Positions 8,994 to 19,620 are shown, counted from the first letter of the stretch. The stretch: 64,000 nucleotides of DNA from an uncultured Candidatus Melainabacteria bacterium (GCA_949398305.1 CASLVD010000003.1:1-64000), one strand, 5' to 3'. The notes: generated from the letters alone by a model not told the origin. Numbers and translations are program-made.

Positions 8994-10058
8994 CTATTTA
9001 ACGACTTTATTTAATCCGTGCGGTTTATCAACGTTGCGGTGAAGTTTTAAGGCTGTTTCAAGAGCCAAAAGCTGAATTATTACCGCGATACAGAATGTTT
9101 TTACAATGGGTTTTTCGCATTCAATATTTAAATTATAGGTTGATTTAACCTGATTGGTGCGGTTTCCGATAATACAAATTGGCGGATTATAACTTGTTTT
9201 AATTTTATCAAGGTTTTTAATCGCTGTGTAATTCATATTATCGTTTAAAATATAAGTTAAAACTGTATTTTTATTATTTAGAACCGCAACGTGTCCGTGC
9301 ATAAATTCGCCTAAGATTGCAGATGTTGTATTAAGATATGATGTTTCTTTAATTTTAAGCGAAGCTTCTTTTGCCAGTGCATAAGAATGACCGTCTGCAG
9401 TCATAATTATATTTTTGTATTTTGCTAAAAATCTTGCAAGGTTTTTGATTTTCGGCTGTAATTCATAGGTTGAATTGATATATGCCGGAACTGTTTTTAA
9501 ATCTAAAACGTAATCATATATATCGATTCCTTTGTCTTGTGCAAACTTTAAAGCTAAAAGTGTAGAGCATAAAAGTTGTGAAATAAATGATTTTGTAGCT
9601 GCAATACTTTTTTCTTCTCCGGCAAGACAGGCAATTTTATAATCAGATGCATTCCAAATTGTTGAATTTTCTTTGTTTGTAATACAAAGAGTTTTCACAC
9701 CAAATTCTTTTGCTTTTTCTAATGCACTGTTTGTATCGGTGGTTTCACCGGATTGGGTTATAAAGATATATAAAATCCCGTCTTGATGTGCTATTGTTTC
9801 TTCAAGTAAAAATTCACTTGAATAGACGGCGCGCGCTTCAATTTTTGATATTGAGCCGAATAATTCTGCTGCATAGCGCGCGCAATGATATGATGAGCCG
9901 CTTGCAACAATAATAATTCTATTGATAGCATTTGGGGTATCAATATTTATTGCGCCTTCTTTTGTAATATATGCATCTAAAATATCCTGTGAGATTTTAG
10001 ATTGTTCTAAAATCTCACGTTCCATACAAGTTTTTTTTCTTTTACTGAAAAATAGCAT
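8994..10058 (-). CDS. Double-SIS-domain sugar isomerase (GlmS isomerase-half-like, no glutaminase domain)
   Basis: VASGSSYHCARYAAE, ITQSGETTDT and GEFMHGHVAVL resemble the GlmS/AgaS SIS domain; 354 aa only. Confidence 0.8.
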   Translation of the reverse strand: MLFFSKRKKTCMEREILEQSKISQDILDAYITKEGAINIDTPNAINRIIIVASGSSYHCARYAAELFGSISKIEARAVYSSEFLLEETIAHQDGILYIFITQSGETTDTNSALEKAKEFGVKTLCITNKENSTIWNASDYKIACLAGEEKSIAATKSFISQLLCSTLLALKFAQDKGIDIYDYVLDLKTVPAYINSTYELQPKIKNLARFLAKYKNIIMTADGHSYALAKEASLKIKETSYLNTTSAILGEFMHGHVAVLNNKNTVLTYILNDNMNYTAIKNLDKIKTSYNPPICIIGNRTNQVKSTYNLNIECEKPIVKTFCIAVIIQLLALETALKLHRNVDKPHGLNKVVK

Positions 10059-10070
10059 AACAGCCCTCGA

Positions 10071-11519
10071 TTATCCTAAAATACCTCTTAATAGCTCATT
10101 AACAGTTTTAGGGTTAGCTCTGCCTTTGGTTTCTTTCATAACCTGACCAACGAAGAAGCCTAATAAATTAGTTTTTCCGCCTTTATAAGCTTCAACTTCA
10201 CCAGGGTGTGCATCAACTATTTTTTGAACGATTTCTTTAATAGCTCCGGTATCAGAAATTTGGCTTAAACCTTTTCTCTCAACGATTTCAGAAGCTTTTT
10301 CACCTTTGGTCAGCATATCTTCAACAAGAATTTGTTTACCGATGTTATTAGAAATTGTACCTTTTTCGATTAAGCTGATAAGTTCAGCTAAGTTTTCAGG
10401 AGTCAATTTTGTATCGGTAATTTCGATATGATCTTCTTTTAGGAATGCTGCAATTTCGCCCATAATGAAGTTTACGGCAGTTTTAGGGTTTGCACCAAGT
10501 TCAAGAACTTTGTCAAAGAATAGTGCAAGTCCCATTTGCTCAACAATTACGCTTGCATCATATTCGCTTAAACCTAAACTTTGGTATCTTTCGCGTTTTT
10601 GAGATGGAAGTTCAGGCATTGTATCTTTAATACCTTGAACCCATTCTCTTGAAATTTGAAGAGGCATTAAATCCGGTTCAGGGAAATATCTGTAATCATG
10701 TGCATCTTCTTTACCTCTCATTGAACGGGTTTCACGAGAGTTGTCATCCCATAATCTTGTTTCTTGAACAACTTTTCCGCCTTCTTCTACGATATCAATT
10801 TGTCTGTCGATTTCGTATTCGATAGCTCTTTGAAGTGCAGAAAATGAGTTAACGTTTTTGATTTCTGCGCGAGTTCCGAATTCTTTAGAACCTTTTGGCA
10901 TAATTGAAATATTCGCATCACATCTCATTGAGCCTTCTTCTAAGTTACCATCGCAAACACCGATATAACGAACAATATTTCTAAGTTCTTCCATGTAGTT
11001 ACGTGCTTCTTCAGAGCTTCTCATGTCAGGTTCTGATACGATTTCAAGAAGCGGAGTTCCTGCACGGTTAAGGTCAACTAAAGAATAGCTTGAACCGGCA
11101 AGTCCGTCAGCTCCGGCGTGAACAAGTTTTCCGGCATCTTCTTCTAAGTGAGCACGTGTGATACCGATTCTTTTGCCTTTGATATCAAGGTAACCATTTA
11201 CACAAATCGGTTCATCGTATTGTGAAATCTGATAACCTTTCGGAAGATCAGGATAGAAGTATTGTTTTCTGTCGAATTTACAGCGTTCAGGAATTTCGCA
11301 GTTTAGTGCCAAACCTGTTAAAATTCCCATATTTACAACTTCTTTATTTAAAACCGGTAAAACACCAGGCATACCTAATGTGATAGGGCTTGTTAAACTA
11401 TTAGGTTCTTGTCCGAATTCGTTTTTATCCGGTGCAAAAATTTTTGATTTTGTTTTTAGCTGGGCGTGAACTTCCAAACCAATTACAACTTCATATTTGT
11501 CTCTTAATTCTTGATCCAT
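10071..11519 (-). CDS. gatB: Aspartyl/glutamyl-tRNA(Asn/Gln) amidotransferase subunit B
   Basis: EVVIGLEVHAQL, FDRKQYFYPDLPKGYQISQ and NLEEGSMRCDANIS. Confidence 0.98.
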   Translation of the reverse strand: MDQELRDKYEVVIGLEVHAQLKTKSKIFAPDKNEFGQEPNSLTSPITLGMPGVLPVLNKEVVNMGILTGLALNCEIPERCKFDRKQYFYPDLPKGYQISQYDEPICVNGYLDIKGKRIGITRAHLEEDAGKLVHAGADGLAGSSYSLVDLNRAGTPLLEIVSEPDMRSSEEARNYMEELRNIVRYIGVCDGNLEEGSMRCDANISIMPKGSKEFGTRAEIKNVNSFSALQRAIEYEIDRQIDIVEEGGKVVQETRLWDDNSRETRSMRGKEDAHDYRYFPEPDLMPLQISREWVQGIKDTMPELPSQKRERYQSLGLSEYDASVIVEQMGLALFFDKVLELGANPKTAVNFIMGEIAAFLKEDHIEITDTKLTPENLAELISLIEKGTISNNIGKQILVEDMLTKGEKASEIVERKGLSQISDTGAIKEIVQKIVDAHPGEVEAYKGGKTNLLGFFVGQVMKETKGRANPKTVNELLRGILG

Positions 11520-11651
11520 TGTTTATTTTCTCCTTATTTGAAACTATTTTAACATAAAGGGGAAAATATTGCTAACAAAATGAAAAAAGTAGCAAAAAAT
11601 TTTTTTTCGTGTTATATTAAAATTATCAGAATACAATAAAGGAGATTATCA

Positions 11652-12272
11652 ATGCAAGTACAAAACGTAGGTTTATCACAGAATAATTATTCACAAAAAC
11701 ATAATCCTAATTTTACAGCTATCAAAAGTGTAAAATGTGATGGTTTATATAAAAAATACCCGGAACTTGCAAATGAGTTGGTTACTGCTTTTAAGAAAAA
11801 TCCGACAGCAATGGAGTTCTGTAAAAAATATGATGTGGATGTTGTTTTCTATGCTGTAAAACAAATGCAAGATGCTGTCGAAAGTTCTATACACATTTTC
11901 TTTGACAATATCTCTAAAAGTAAAGCCAGAAAATTTTTTGATAAAGTGTTAGGAAAAAATGAAGACAAAGTTGTTATACATGCCTGGGGTAATGAGTATT
12001 CACTTCCTCGCAGTTTAGAAAAAAGTACTGCAAATTTAGTTGTAAATATCTCGCCTGAAAGAAAAGTTGGAGATAGATTCTGCGGTGGTTTATTAGATTC
12101 TCATATTAATGCTGTCGATAAAGAAATGCAAAGAGTTTTAAAAATAAAAGCTCAAAAAACTCAGGAAAAAGAAGCTCCTTTGGTTAATAAAAAAGAAACT
12201 GAAAAAGATTTGCAAAATGCAACTTTTAAATTAAAAGACTCAATAGATAGTTTGATAAAAAAAGGTTCATAA
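11652..12272 (+). CDS. Hypothetical protein with N-terminal NPNFTAIK motif
   Basis: ORF with aaaggag RBS upstream. Confidence 0.6.
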   Translation: MQVQNVGLSQNNYSQKHNPNFTAIKSVKCDGLYKKYPELANELVTAFKKNPTAMEFCKKYDVDVVFYAVKQMQDAVESSIHIFFDNISKSKARKFFDKVLGKNEDKVVIHAWGNEYSLPRSLEKSTANLVVNISPERKVGDRFCGGLLDSHINAVDKEMQRVLKIKAQKTQEKEAPLVNKKETEKDLQNATFKLKDSIDSLIKKGS

Positions 12273-12288
12273 TTTAATAATAGAATAA

Positions 12289-12321
12289 AAAAAGGTCTAA
12301 TTTATGAATTAGACCTTTTTT
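12289..12321. terminator. Rho-independent-like terminator (bidirectional)
   Basis: aaaaaggtctaatttatgaattagacctttttt. Confidence 0.8.
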
Positions 12322-12329
12322 TATCGTGA

Positions 12330-12914
12330 TTATCTAGAATAAATTTCGTGTTTTGAGATAACCTTATTTGGTTCTTTGTAATTTTTTAAGTAATCAATCG
12401 CGTCTTGCGGGGTTTTTGCAACATAATATAAATCTCTGCTGATTTTATTTGCAAATTTTTCCTCAATAATCACTTCAAAAAAGTCCAAAAGTTTATCATA
12501 AAAACCGTTTGTATTTAAAATTACAATCGGTTTTTTATTGTACCCGAGCTGTTTTTGCACAATCATTTCCGAAAGCTCTTCTAACGTTCCGAAACCTCCG
12601 GCAAGAGCGATTACTCCATCAGATATTTCATCCATTTTTGCTTTACGGTCGCGCATACCTTCAGCTAGGTAGAACTCATCACAATTATCTGTTCTACAGC
12701 CCATATCAACAAGACGCTGCGGCATAACACCATAAACTTTTCCGCCGTTTGTCTGAACCTCAGATGCGCAAGACCACATCAAACCTAGTGTACTTCCGCC
12801 ATAAACAATATTATAGCCGTTTTCCCCCAGAAGTTGTCCTAATTCTTTAGCGTCTTTATAATATATTTCTTCTAAAAAGTTAGAAGATGATGCGAATACA
12901 CAAATGTTTTTCAT
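12330..12914 (-). CDS. LOG family protein (TIGR00730; putative phosphoribohydrolase)
   Basis: VYGGSTLGLMW and ALAGGFGTLEE match the PGGxGTxxE-type motif; start trimmed to MKNICVFASSS. Confidence 0.9.
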   Translation of the reverse strand: MKNICVFASSSNFLEEIYYKDAKELGQLLGENGYNIVYGGSTLGLMWSCASEVQTNGGKVYGVMPQRLVDMGCRTDNCDEFYLAEGMRDRKAKMDEISDGVIALAGGFGTLEELSEMIVQKQLGYNKKPIVILNTNGFYDKLLDFFEVIIEEKFANKISRDLYYVAKTPQDAIDYLKNYKEPNKVISKHEIYSR

Positions 12915-12965
12915 GATTTCACCCCTCACCCTATCCCTCTCCCTCAAGGGGCGAGGGTAAATTTT

Positions 12966-13604
12966 TTATTCAGAAAATTCTCCGCCGATTCGGTAATAAT
13001 GTGAACAAGAAACCCCTGTTCCGGTTGTTGAACAATCTTTCTTTAAATCCTCAATATCCCAGCCTGCTCCTATCGGATTTATTTTTCCGTCAACAAAAAT
13101 ATTTATTCCGAAAACATCTTTCCCCCACGTGTTTGGTCCGTTTAGTCCGTTCATATCAAACATCATTATAAACGCAGGATGGTAAATATCATCGTCTTTA
13201 ATGTCTTTTATCCCGATTATTTTGTTATTTTTACTTAAATATAGATTATTGAAATAAAACTCATCACCTTGTTTAACTTTTTCACCGTTTAAATAATAAG
13301 ATGAATATTTTTTATCCAATTCATCAAATTCGGTTATTCTTAAATATGGCTTAACAAGGTTCATCATAAGGTTTTCACGTGCGGCATTTGATTTCGCGTG
13401 TTTGAAGCTTTTAACAATATCAGAATCAGCCTGAGCATTCATTGCTGAGAATATGTATTCCATTTTGTGAATTGTTTCATTCCACTGGGAAATATATGTC
13501 GCTTCTTTTGAGGCAATAAATTTTGACGGAATAAGTAATAAAATTATTCCAAAAATTACAAATATTGTTATAGAATATTCAATTTTCCAAAATCGTTTTT
13601 TCAT
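12966..13604 (-). CDS. Membrane-anchored protein resembling the prepilin C-terminal domain
   Basis: Single N-terminal TM helix; MFDMNGLNGPNTWGKDVFGINIFVDGKINPIGAGW resembles the pilin-like DxNGxxxPN block. Confidence 0.55.
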   Translation of the reverse strand: MKKRFWKIEYSITIFVIFGIILLLIPSKFIASKEATYISQWNETIHKMEYIFSAMNAQADSDIVKSFKHAKSNAARENLMMNLVKPYLRITEFDELDKKYSSYYLNGEKVKQGDEFYFNNLYLSKNNKIIGIKDIKDDDIYHPAFIMMFDMNGLNGPNTWGKDVFGINIFVDGKINPIGAGWDIEDLKKDCSTTGTGVSCSHYYRIGGEFSE

Positions 13605-13663
13605 TTCCCCCTCCTCGAAATCAAAGATTTCGGTCCTCCCGCGAGGGGAGGACATAGTGTTGT

Positions 13664-14524
13664 TTAAGCCATATCAATACGTTTTTTTTCTTCAAGCAGT
13701 TTTTCGTAAACCCATTCTGGAATGAAATTTTTGCCTAAGATTATTTGTCCGTTCATGATATTTGGCGTGTGGAAATCAGATCCGCCTGTTACGATAAGCC
13801 CGAGTTCTTCTGCCATTGATGAAAAATATTCAACGCATGCCGGTGAATGTTTTCTGTGGTATGCTTCTATACCGCGCAGACCGTAATTCATAAGTTCTTT
13901 AATCAACGGTTCTGCAATATCTAAGTCATGCGGGTGTGCAATAACAGGAATTCCGCCTGCATCATAAATTATTTCAACCGCATCAAATGGTGTCACGGTT
14001 TTTCTTTGCACATACACAGGTGAATCATCGTGAATATATTTTGCATAAGCATCCATAATATTATTTGTACCGCCTGCGTTTGTAATTGCTTTTGCAATAT
14101 GCGGACGACCGATACTTCCGCCTTCTGCTACAAGTTTTTTGATATCTTCAAACTTAATTTTGATTCCTTCTTTTTTGGAAAGAAGTGTAATAATTTCCTT
14201 GGTTTGCTTGATTCTTGCTTGCTGCTGATTTTTTATTAGTTCTTGAAAGTTTTTATCTTTGGTGTTCATGAAATATCCTAAGATATGAACTTCATTGTTT
14301 TTGTATAAAGTGTTAACTTCAATACCGCGGATAATTTCGATTTTATCTTCAAGCCCTTTTTCTTTAATATGATTTTGGGCTACATCATAAGCTAAAATAT
14401 TGTCGTGATCCGTTATAGCAATAGCTTCAAGCCCAACGTCAACTGCGGTATCCACAATTCTTTCCGGAGAAAAGACCCCGTCCGAGAAATATGTGTGAAT
14501 GTGTAAATCAGTTTTCCTTTTCAC
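13664..14524 (-). CDS. PHP-domain metal-dependent phosphoesterase
   Basis: DLHIHTYFSDG, ITDHDN, IAHPHD and GGSDFH motifs. Confidence 0.92.
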   Translation of the reverse strand: MKRKTDLHIHTYFSDGVFSPERIVDTAVDVGLEAIAITDHDNILAYDVAQNHIKEKGLEDKIEIIRGIEVNTLYKNNEVHILGYFMNTKDKNFQELIKNQQQARIKQTKEIITLLSKKEGIKIKFEDIKKLVAEGGSIGRPHIAKAITNAGGTNNIMDAYAKYIHDDSPVYVQRKTVTPFDAVEIIYDAGGIPVIAHPHDLDIAEPLIKELMNYGLRGIEAYHRKHSPACVEYFSSMAEELGLIVTGGSDFHTPNIMNGQIILGKNFIPEWVYEKLLEEKKRIDMA

Positions 14525-15341
14525 TTTCCTTTTCCTCTTCTATATTATTCTTACTACATAAAATTCTTTTAATAGCTAAGGCTTTACCGGTAGAAACTTC
14601 AATATCAACTTCAACAGCGTTGACTTGTGTGGTTTTGCCTTCAGCAACTTCGTAACGTTCAGGGATAGAAGTTAAAAATCTTGATAAAGATGTGGAGTAT
14701 TCCATACCTATAACTCCGTCAGATGCACCGCAAAATCCTGCATCTGTAATGTATCCCATATTGTTTATAATACTTTCATCGGCGGTCTGAACATGCGTAT
14801 GAGTGCCAAAAAATGAACTTGCACCCAGTTCTGAACAAAACTTGCCAAAACAAATTTTTTCTGCTGTAGCTTCAGCGTGAAAATCTATTGCAATAATTGG
14901 TGTAATTTCTTTAATGCGCTTGATTTCATCAGCGACCATTTCCCATTGCGAATCAACAAGGTTCATAAATACCCGGCCGAGAACATTTATTACACCTATT
15001 TTAAACTCTCCCATATCAAAAATACGGCTGCCTACGCCTTTTGTACCTTTCGGGTAATTTATAGGGCGAAGAAGGCAGTCAGATGTATCGATGTAGTTAT
15101 AAATATCTTTTTTGTCCCAAATATGGTTACCGCAAGTCATGCAATTTATGCCGTATTCCTTAAAGTCGTTATAATTTTTTTCGGTTAAACCAAAACCGTG
15201 GGATGCATTTTCAACGTTTGCTATAATAAAATCATATTTTTTGAAGGTATCGTTTTCGGCAAGAAAATCTCTGACAGCAAATCTTCCGGGTTTGCCTACT
15301 ATATCACCAAAAAATATAATTTTTATTATTTCTTTTCCCAT
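14508..15341 (-). CDS. TIGR00282/YmdB-type metallophosphoesterase
   Basis: FFGDIVGKPGR, MTCGNHIWDKK and DFHAEATAEK; start trimmed to MGKEIIK. Confidence 0.92.
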   Translation of the reverse strand: MGKEIIKIIFFGDIVGKPGRFAVRDFLAENDTFKKYDFIIANVENASHGFGLTEKNYNDFKEYGINCMTCGNHIWDKKDIYNYIDTSDCLLRPINYPKGTKGVGSRIFDMGEFKIGVINVLGRVFMNLVDSQWEMVADEIKRIKEITPIIAIDFHAEATAEKICFGKFCSELGASSFFGTHTHVQTADESIINNMGYITDAGFCGASDGVIGMEYSTSLSRFLTSIPERYEVAEGKTTQVNAVEVDIEVSTGKALAIKRILCSKNNIEEEKESEKEN

Positions 15342-15369
15342 CTTGTACTCTCTGATATTTAATATATTA

Positions 15370-15404
15370 GGCACGAAGTTGAAATTTTCAACTTCGTGCC
15401 TTTA
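15370..15404. terminator. Strong hairpin between rny and ymdB-like gene
   Basis: ggcacgaagttgaaattttcaacttcgtgcctttat. Confidence 0.75.
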
Positions 15405-15407
15405 TAA

Positions 15408-16934
15408 CTATTTTGCAATTTCTGTTGTTCTGAATTCTCTAACAACTGTCACTCTGATTTGTCCAGGGTAATCAAGTTCGTTTTCAATACGTTTTGCAAC
15501 ATCTCTTGCAAGTTTGCCTGATGCTAAATCATCAAACATTTCGGCTTGAACGATGATTCTTACTTCTCGTCCAGCTTGAACCGCAAATGATTGCTTGATA
15601 CCTTCGTAGCTATTTACAATTTCTTCAATTTTTTGAAGACGTTTGATATAGATTTCTAATGTATCGCGTCTTGCGCCCGGTCTGCCTGCTGAAATCGCAT
15701 CAGCAACTTTTACAAGAACTGCTTCTATTGTATTTGCAACAACATCATCGTGGTGAGCTTCGATTGCGTGAATAACTTCCGGTTTTTCTCCAAAACGTGA
15801 AGCAATTTCAACACCTAGCTGAATATGTGTACCTTCTTGTGTTTGGTCAACGGCTTTACCGATATCGTGTAAAAGTCCTGCGCGTTTTGCTATTTTTTCG
15901 TTTGCGCCAAGCTCTGCAGCTAACATTCCTGCGATATGACCGACTTCAAGTGAGTGTTTTAGAACATTTTGACCGTAACTTGTTCTGTAATATAGTCTTC
16001 CCAGTGTTTTTATAAGTTCTTTGTTTAAACCCATAACACCCATTTCTAAAGCGGCATTTTCACCTTCTGACCAGATTTTTTTATCTATTTCTTCACGTGC
16101 TTTTTCAACCATTTCTTCGATTCTTACAGGGTGGATTCTGCCGTCTACGATAAGTTTTTCCAATGCAAGTTTTGCAATTTCGCGTCTTACAGGGTCGAAA
16201 CTTGATAATACAACAGCTTCCGGTGTATCATCAATGATTAAATCAACACCTGTTAAGGTTTCTAATGCACGAATATTGCGACCTTCACGTCCGATGATAC
16301 GCCCTTTCATCTCATCGTTAGGAAGTCCTACAACTGAAACAGTTGTTTCTACAACTTGTTCAATCATACATCTTTGCATTGTTGTAGATAATATTTCTTT
16401 TGATTTTTCTAATGATATTTCTTTTATTTTAGCTTCATTTTCTCTTATTAACTGCATTTGCTCCTGAGCTAAATCATTTTTTAACTGTTCAAGCAAAGTT
16501 CTTTTGGCGTCTTCAGTTGACATTCCGGAGATTCTTTCAAGTTCTTCAGTTTGTTTTTGGACAAGTTCAGCCAAATAATCTTCTTTTTCCAAAAGCTGAT
16601 CCATTTTTCTTTGGGTTTGGATTTCTTTTTCGGTATATTCCTGAATTTTATCTTCAAGCATATCCTCTCTTTTAGCTAATTTTTGTTCTTGTCTTGCAAG
16701 TTCTTGTCTGCGTTCTCTTTCCTCTTCGTTTAATTGTTCTCTGTCTTCTTGAAGTTCCTCTACTGCTTTGATTTTTGCTTCTTTGTAGAGAAGTTTTTCT
16801 TTTTCTTCCAGTGATTTTTTGTCTTTTTCAACAGATTCAAATGCACTTTTTACTTTGTTTTTTTGAATAATCAGCATCGCAGCTAAAACCATTACCGCAA
16901 TAGCCGCAATAACTAATAACAAGGTTGTTGCCAT
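15408..16934 (-). CDS. rny: Ribonuclease Y
   Basis: N-terminal TM and coiled coil, KH domain [17 protein letters not shown] domain [10 protein letters not shown]. Confidence 0.98.
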   Translation of the reverse strand: MATTLLLVIAAIAVMVLAAMLIIQKNKVKSAFESVEKDKKSLEEKEKLLYKEAKIKAVEELQEDREQLNEEERERRQELARQEQKLAKREDMLEDKIQEYTEKEIQTQRKMDQLLEKEDYLAELVQKQTEELERISGMSTEDAKRTLLEQLKNDLAQEQMQLIRENEAKIKEISLEKSKEILSTTMQRCMIEQVVETTVSVVGLPNDEMKGRIIGREGRNIRALETLTGVDLIIDDTPEAVVLSSFDPVRREIAKLALEKLIVDGRIHPVRIEEMVEKAREEIDKKIWSEGENAALEMGVMGLNKELIKTLGRLYYRTSYGQNVLKHSLEVGHIAGMLAAELGANEKIAKRAGLLHDIGKAVDQTQEGTHIQLGVEIASRFGEKPEVIHAIEAHHDDVVANTIEAVLVKVADAISAGRPGARRDTLEIYIKRLQKIEEIVNSYEGIKQSFAVQAGREVRIIVQAEMFDDLASGKLARDVAKRIENELDYPGQIRVTVVREFRTTEIAK

Positions 16935-17122
16935 AAAGTAATACCTTATCCTTTTCTATTTTTTTATAATACACGCAATGCCGGGTACATATATCCTACC
17001 CGTTTTTGTTATATTTTTATTTTTATAAAATCACTGCATATATATTAAAAAATATTTCCTACTACATCTGGTAATATGATACCATGTAAATCCGATTTTG
17101 TATAGGGGGTAAATTTCCTTTA

Positions 17123-18433
17123 TTATTTCCTTTTAGCAAGTCCCGGATCAAGGTAAGATCCGGTCACTGCTTTGTTAAACAGATATTGCGCTTTTGGAAG
17201 TGCTACAGCTAATAAGAAACTCGAAATACCTATATTTGCTAAAATATTAAAACATTTTACTCCTTTTGCTTTTTTAGCAAATTTTTCGATACTGCCGGAA
17301 TTTTTTGCTGATTCCACGAAAGATTTAAATTCGTTTCTGAATTTACGTAAATCTTTTAAATCAACAAATTTTCTCGGGTCTCTGATTCCTGATTTCAGGT
17401 AAGTTACTTTACCCATTTTTTGAGCTGATTGCGAGAAGAAACTTTCAGGTTTTGAATCTATAAAATCAAATAAAACTTTTGCGTTTCCTGATTTTGGAAT
17501 TTCAACTGTATTATTTTGAATTGCTTTTATTAGTTTTTCGTTGCCTAAAATCAACGGATCAAGATCAACATTAACTTTAAATAGTTTTTTTGCAAGTTTA
17601 TCTAAGCCTTTTGCAATGTAAGCCGGAGTTACAAAGTTTAGGATAATTGAACCTGTCATACGGAAAGCGTTCATGTAACCTTCTTCTTTGTTGCGGGAAG
17701 TTGAAACCCTGCCAACTGTTAACCCACCGTCAGAAATTGCCATTTTATCAACAGTTCTAAGGTTTGCAATTGTTGATGTTAAATTACCGGTAAATGAAAG
17801 TTTACCTCCTTTTTGCCCTGTGAATTGTTGTATTGTCGGGCATTGGGTTTGAGATGCAGGTATTTGCTGTTGAATATTTTTATCTCTGCGTTCACGTAAT
17901 TTTCTGGTTAGTGCAAAGTTCAAAGGCGGCAGAATGAAGCCCATTATTGCTGTAGGAATAATGGTTGCTGCTGCGAATTTTTTTGTTAAAAGTTTTTCAA
18001 AACCGGATTTGTTGTTTTTAACTTTTAATAAATCAGTAACGGCTTCTTGAACATCTTTTTGAGCCATTGAGCCGAATTTTTTAATGTTGTATTCAATTCC
18101 CTGATATTTTTTGCCGCGTGTTTTATCTGCTTTGAATAAATTTAAATTAACATTCGGATTATAACCTTTTTTAGTGATAAATTTATCCATAATAGCTTCA
18201 GTTGCAGGAATTCCGCCAAGCCAGATTGCTGATGTTACGTATTCGTCAATGAATCTTTCGCGTGTTGCATCGTTTGCAATTTCACGGGATTCTTTCATGT
18301 TTTCTTTTCTTGCAATAAGAATCTTTGACGGTGCTTCTATGAAGCAGTCGCGGACTAATAAAGGGTAAATGCTACTGTTATTTCCGATAGCGGATATTAT
18401 ACTTGTTACTGTCATGATTTTCTTTAACCTCAA
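17123..18433 (-). CDS. Hypothetical membrane-associated protein
   Basis: Long ORF with hydrophobic segments; internal KLSFTGNLTS. Confidence 0.65.
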   Translation of the reverse strand: MRLKKIMTVTSIISAIGNNSSIYPLLVRDCFIEAPSKILIARKENMKESREIANDATRERFIDEYVTSAIWLGGIPATEAIMDKFITKKGYNPNVNLNLFKADKTRGKKYQGIEYNIKKFGSMAQKDVQEAVTDLLKVKNNKSGFEKLLTKKFAAATIIPTAIMGFILPPLNFALTRKLRERRDKNIQQQIPASQTQCPTIQQFTGQKGGKLSFTGNLTSTIANLRTVDKMAISDGGLTVGRVSTSRNKEEGYMNAFRMTGSIILNFVTPAYIAKGLDKLAKKLFKVNVDLDPLILGNEKLIKAIQNNTVEIPKSGNAKVLFDFIDSKPESFFSQSAQKMGKVTYLKSGIRDPRKFVDLKDLRKFRNEFKSFVESAKNSGSIEKFAKKAKGVKCFNILANIGISSFLLAVALPKAQYLFNKAVTGSYLDPGLAKRK

Positions 18434-18443
18434 TTCTTTAACT

Positions 18444-18492
18444 AAAAAACAACTTCTTCGCTCTTTTTTATATCCTGAAGAAGTTGTTTTTA
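18444..18492. terminator. Hairpin terminator-like
   Basis: aaaaaacaacttcttc ... gaagaagttgttttt. Confidence 0.5.
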
Positions 18493-18632
18493 TAAGAATT
18501 GATTTTTATTATTTTTACAAGCGCATTACCAATCTTACAACCTCTTCAGGTCGATATGATGGTTTTTATGATGTTTTTGTAAAAAGTTTATTATCATTTG
18601 TGTTTCCTTTGTTTTTCTATTATATAGGAAAA

Positions 18633-19022
18633 CTACTTGTTGTCAACAGGCTGGGTTTCGACATTTTTAGCCGCCCCGTCAGCTTTTGCTGCGCGTTTTT
18701 GGTTTACTACATTGTCAATCATTTTTCCGATAAAGTATGCTGTAGTAAGATCGAAAGCTATACCAAGAGCTTTTAACGGTTTTATCATTTTAGGTGATAC
18801 TTTGATTTTAAATAATTCAGGTAATTCTTTTGCGAATAATTCCTGACAGGATAAAGTTTCTAAAATTTTTAATCTTTTATTTTCTTTAAAAATATGAGGA
18901 AGTGCATTTAAAGCCGCCACGGTGGTTACTACTGAGGCTGTACCTGCGTAAGATTTTTTATAATCATTTCCTTCCGGTGTTTTAGCTTGAAAACTAACCG
19001 GATTAATTGCTGATATTTTCAT
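18633..19022 (-). CDS. Hypothetical protein with N-terminal NPVSFQAKTPEG
   Basis: ORF with ggagaaaa upstream on the minus strand. Confidence 0.6.
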   Translation of the reverse strand: MKISAINPVSFQAKTPEGNDYKKSYAGTASVVTTVAALNALPHIFKENKRLKILETLSCQELFAKELPELFKIKVSPKMIKPLKALGIAFDLTTAYFIGKMIDNVVNQKRAAKADGAAKNVETQPVDNK

Positions 19023-19073
19023 TTATTTTTCTCCTATTTTTTATTATTAAATTCGTGAATATTAAAATTTGCT

Positions 19074-19358
19074 CTATTCTAAAGTTTTTTTAAGTTGGTT
19101 TATTTTTTCTTCATCTGTTGTTATAAAAAGAATTGTCTTTTCTTTAGATGTTTCGCCTTTTAAAATCTTGATTGAAGTTTTTGGAATTTTGAAGTTTTTT
19201 GAAAGAAACTCAACTAAAGCTTTGTTTGCTTTACCGTCAATTGGTTGTGCGGTAATTTTTATTTTTATGATTTCGCCTTCGTTTATAATCTCGTTTTTCT
19301 TAGAGTTTGGTGAAATTTTTATATTTGCGATTATCCCGTCAGGTGTTTGTTTTATCAT
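19074..19358 (-). CDS. DUF167/YggU family protein
   Basis: SPNSKKNEI...IKITAQPIDGKANKALVEFLSKNFKIPKTSIKILKGETSKEKTI. Confidence 0.9.
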   Translation of the reverse strand: MIKQTPDGIIANIKISPNSKKNEIINEGEIIKIKITAQPIDGKANKALVEFLSKNFKIPKTSIKILKGETSKEKTILFITTDEEKINQLKKTLE

Positions 19359-19495
19359 AAGTCGAGTATAACATAAAGTTATACATAATGTATTTTATAA
19401 GTATAAATTTAAAGTGGAACTTACGCAGTTCCAAATACTACATCTAAACGTTTTGCTTATTGTAGGTTCAAGCTCCGCAGGGTCCTCCGGACGGG

Positions 19496-19519
19496 GGCAC
19501 TTTTTGTGGAAAAAGTGCC
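19496..19519. repeat. Hairpin in long noncoding interval
   Basis: ggcactttttgtggaaaaagtgcc. Confidence 0.6.
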
Positions 19520-19593
19520 TCAAAAGCCAGCACCGGAACTTCGTTCGCTAATCAATTATAACGCTCAATTCAAGCGGATGTAACTCACTAGAT

Positions 19594-19620
19594 TGTCATT
19601 CTGAACTTGATTCAGAATCT
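19594..19620. repeat. Interspersed repeat copy
   Basis: tgtcattctgaacttgattcagaatct, identical to 2192-2218. Confidence 0.85.

Noticed and set aside
16021-16467. Plus-strand 148-aa ORF antisense to rny
   Set aside because: Shadow ORF inside a highly conserved gene; no RBS or homology seen
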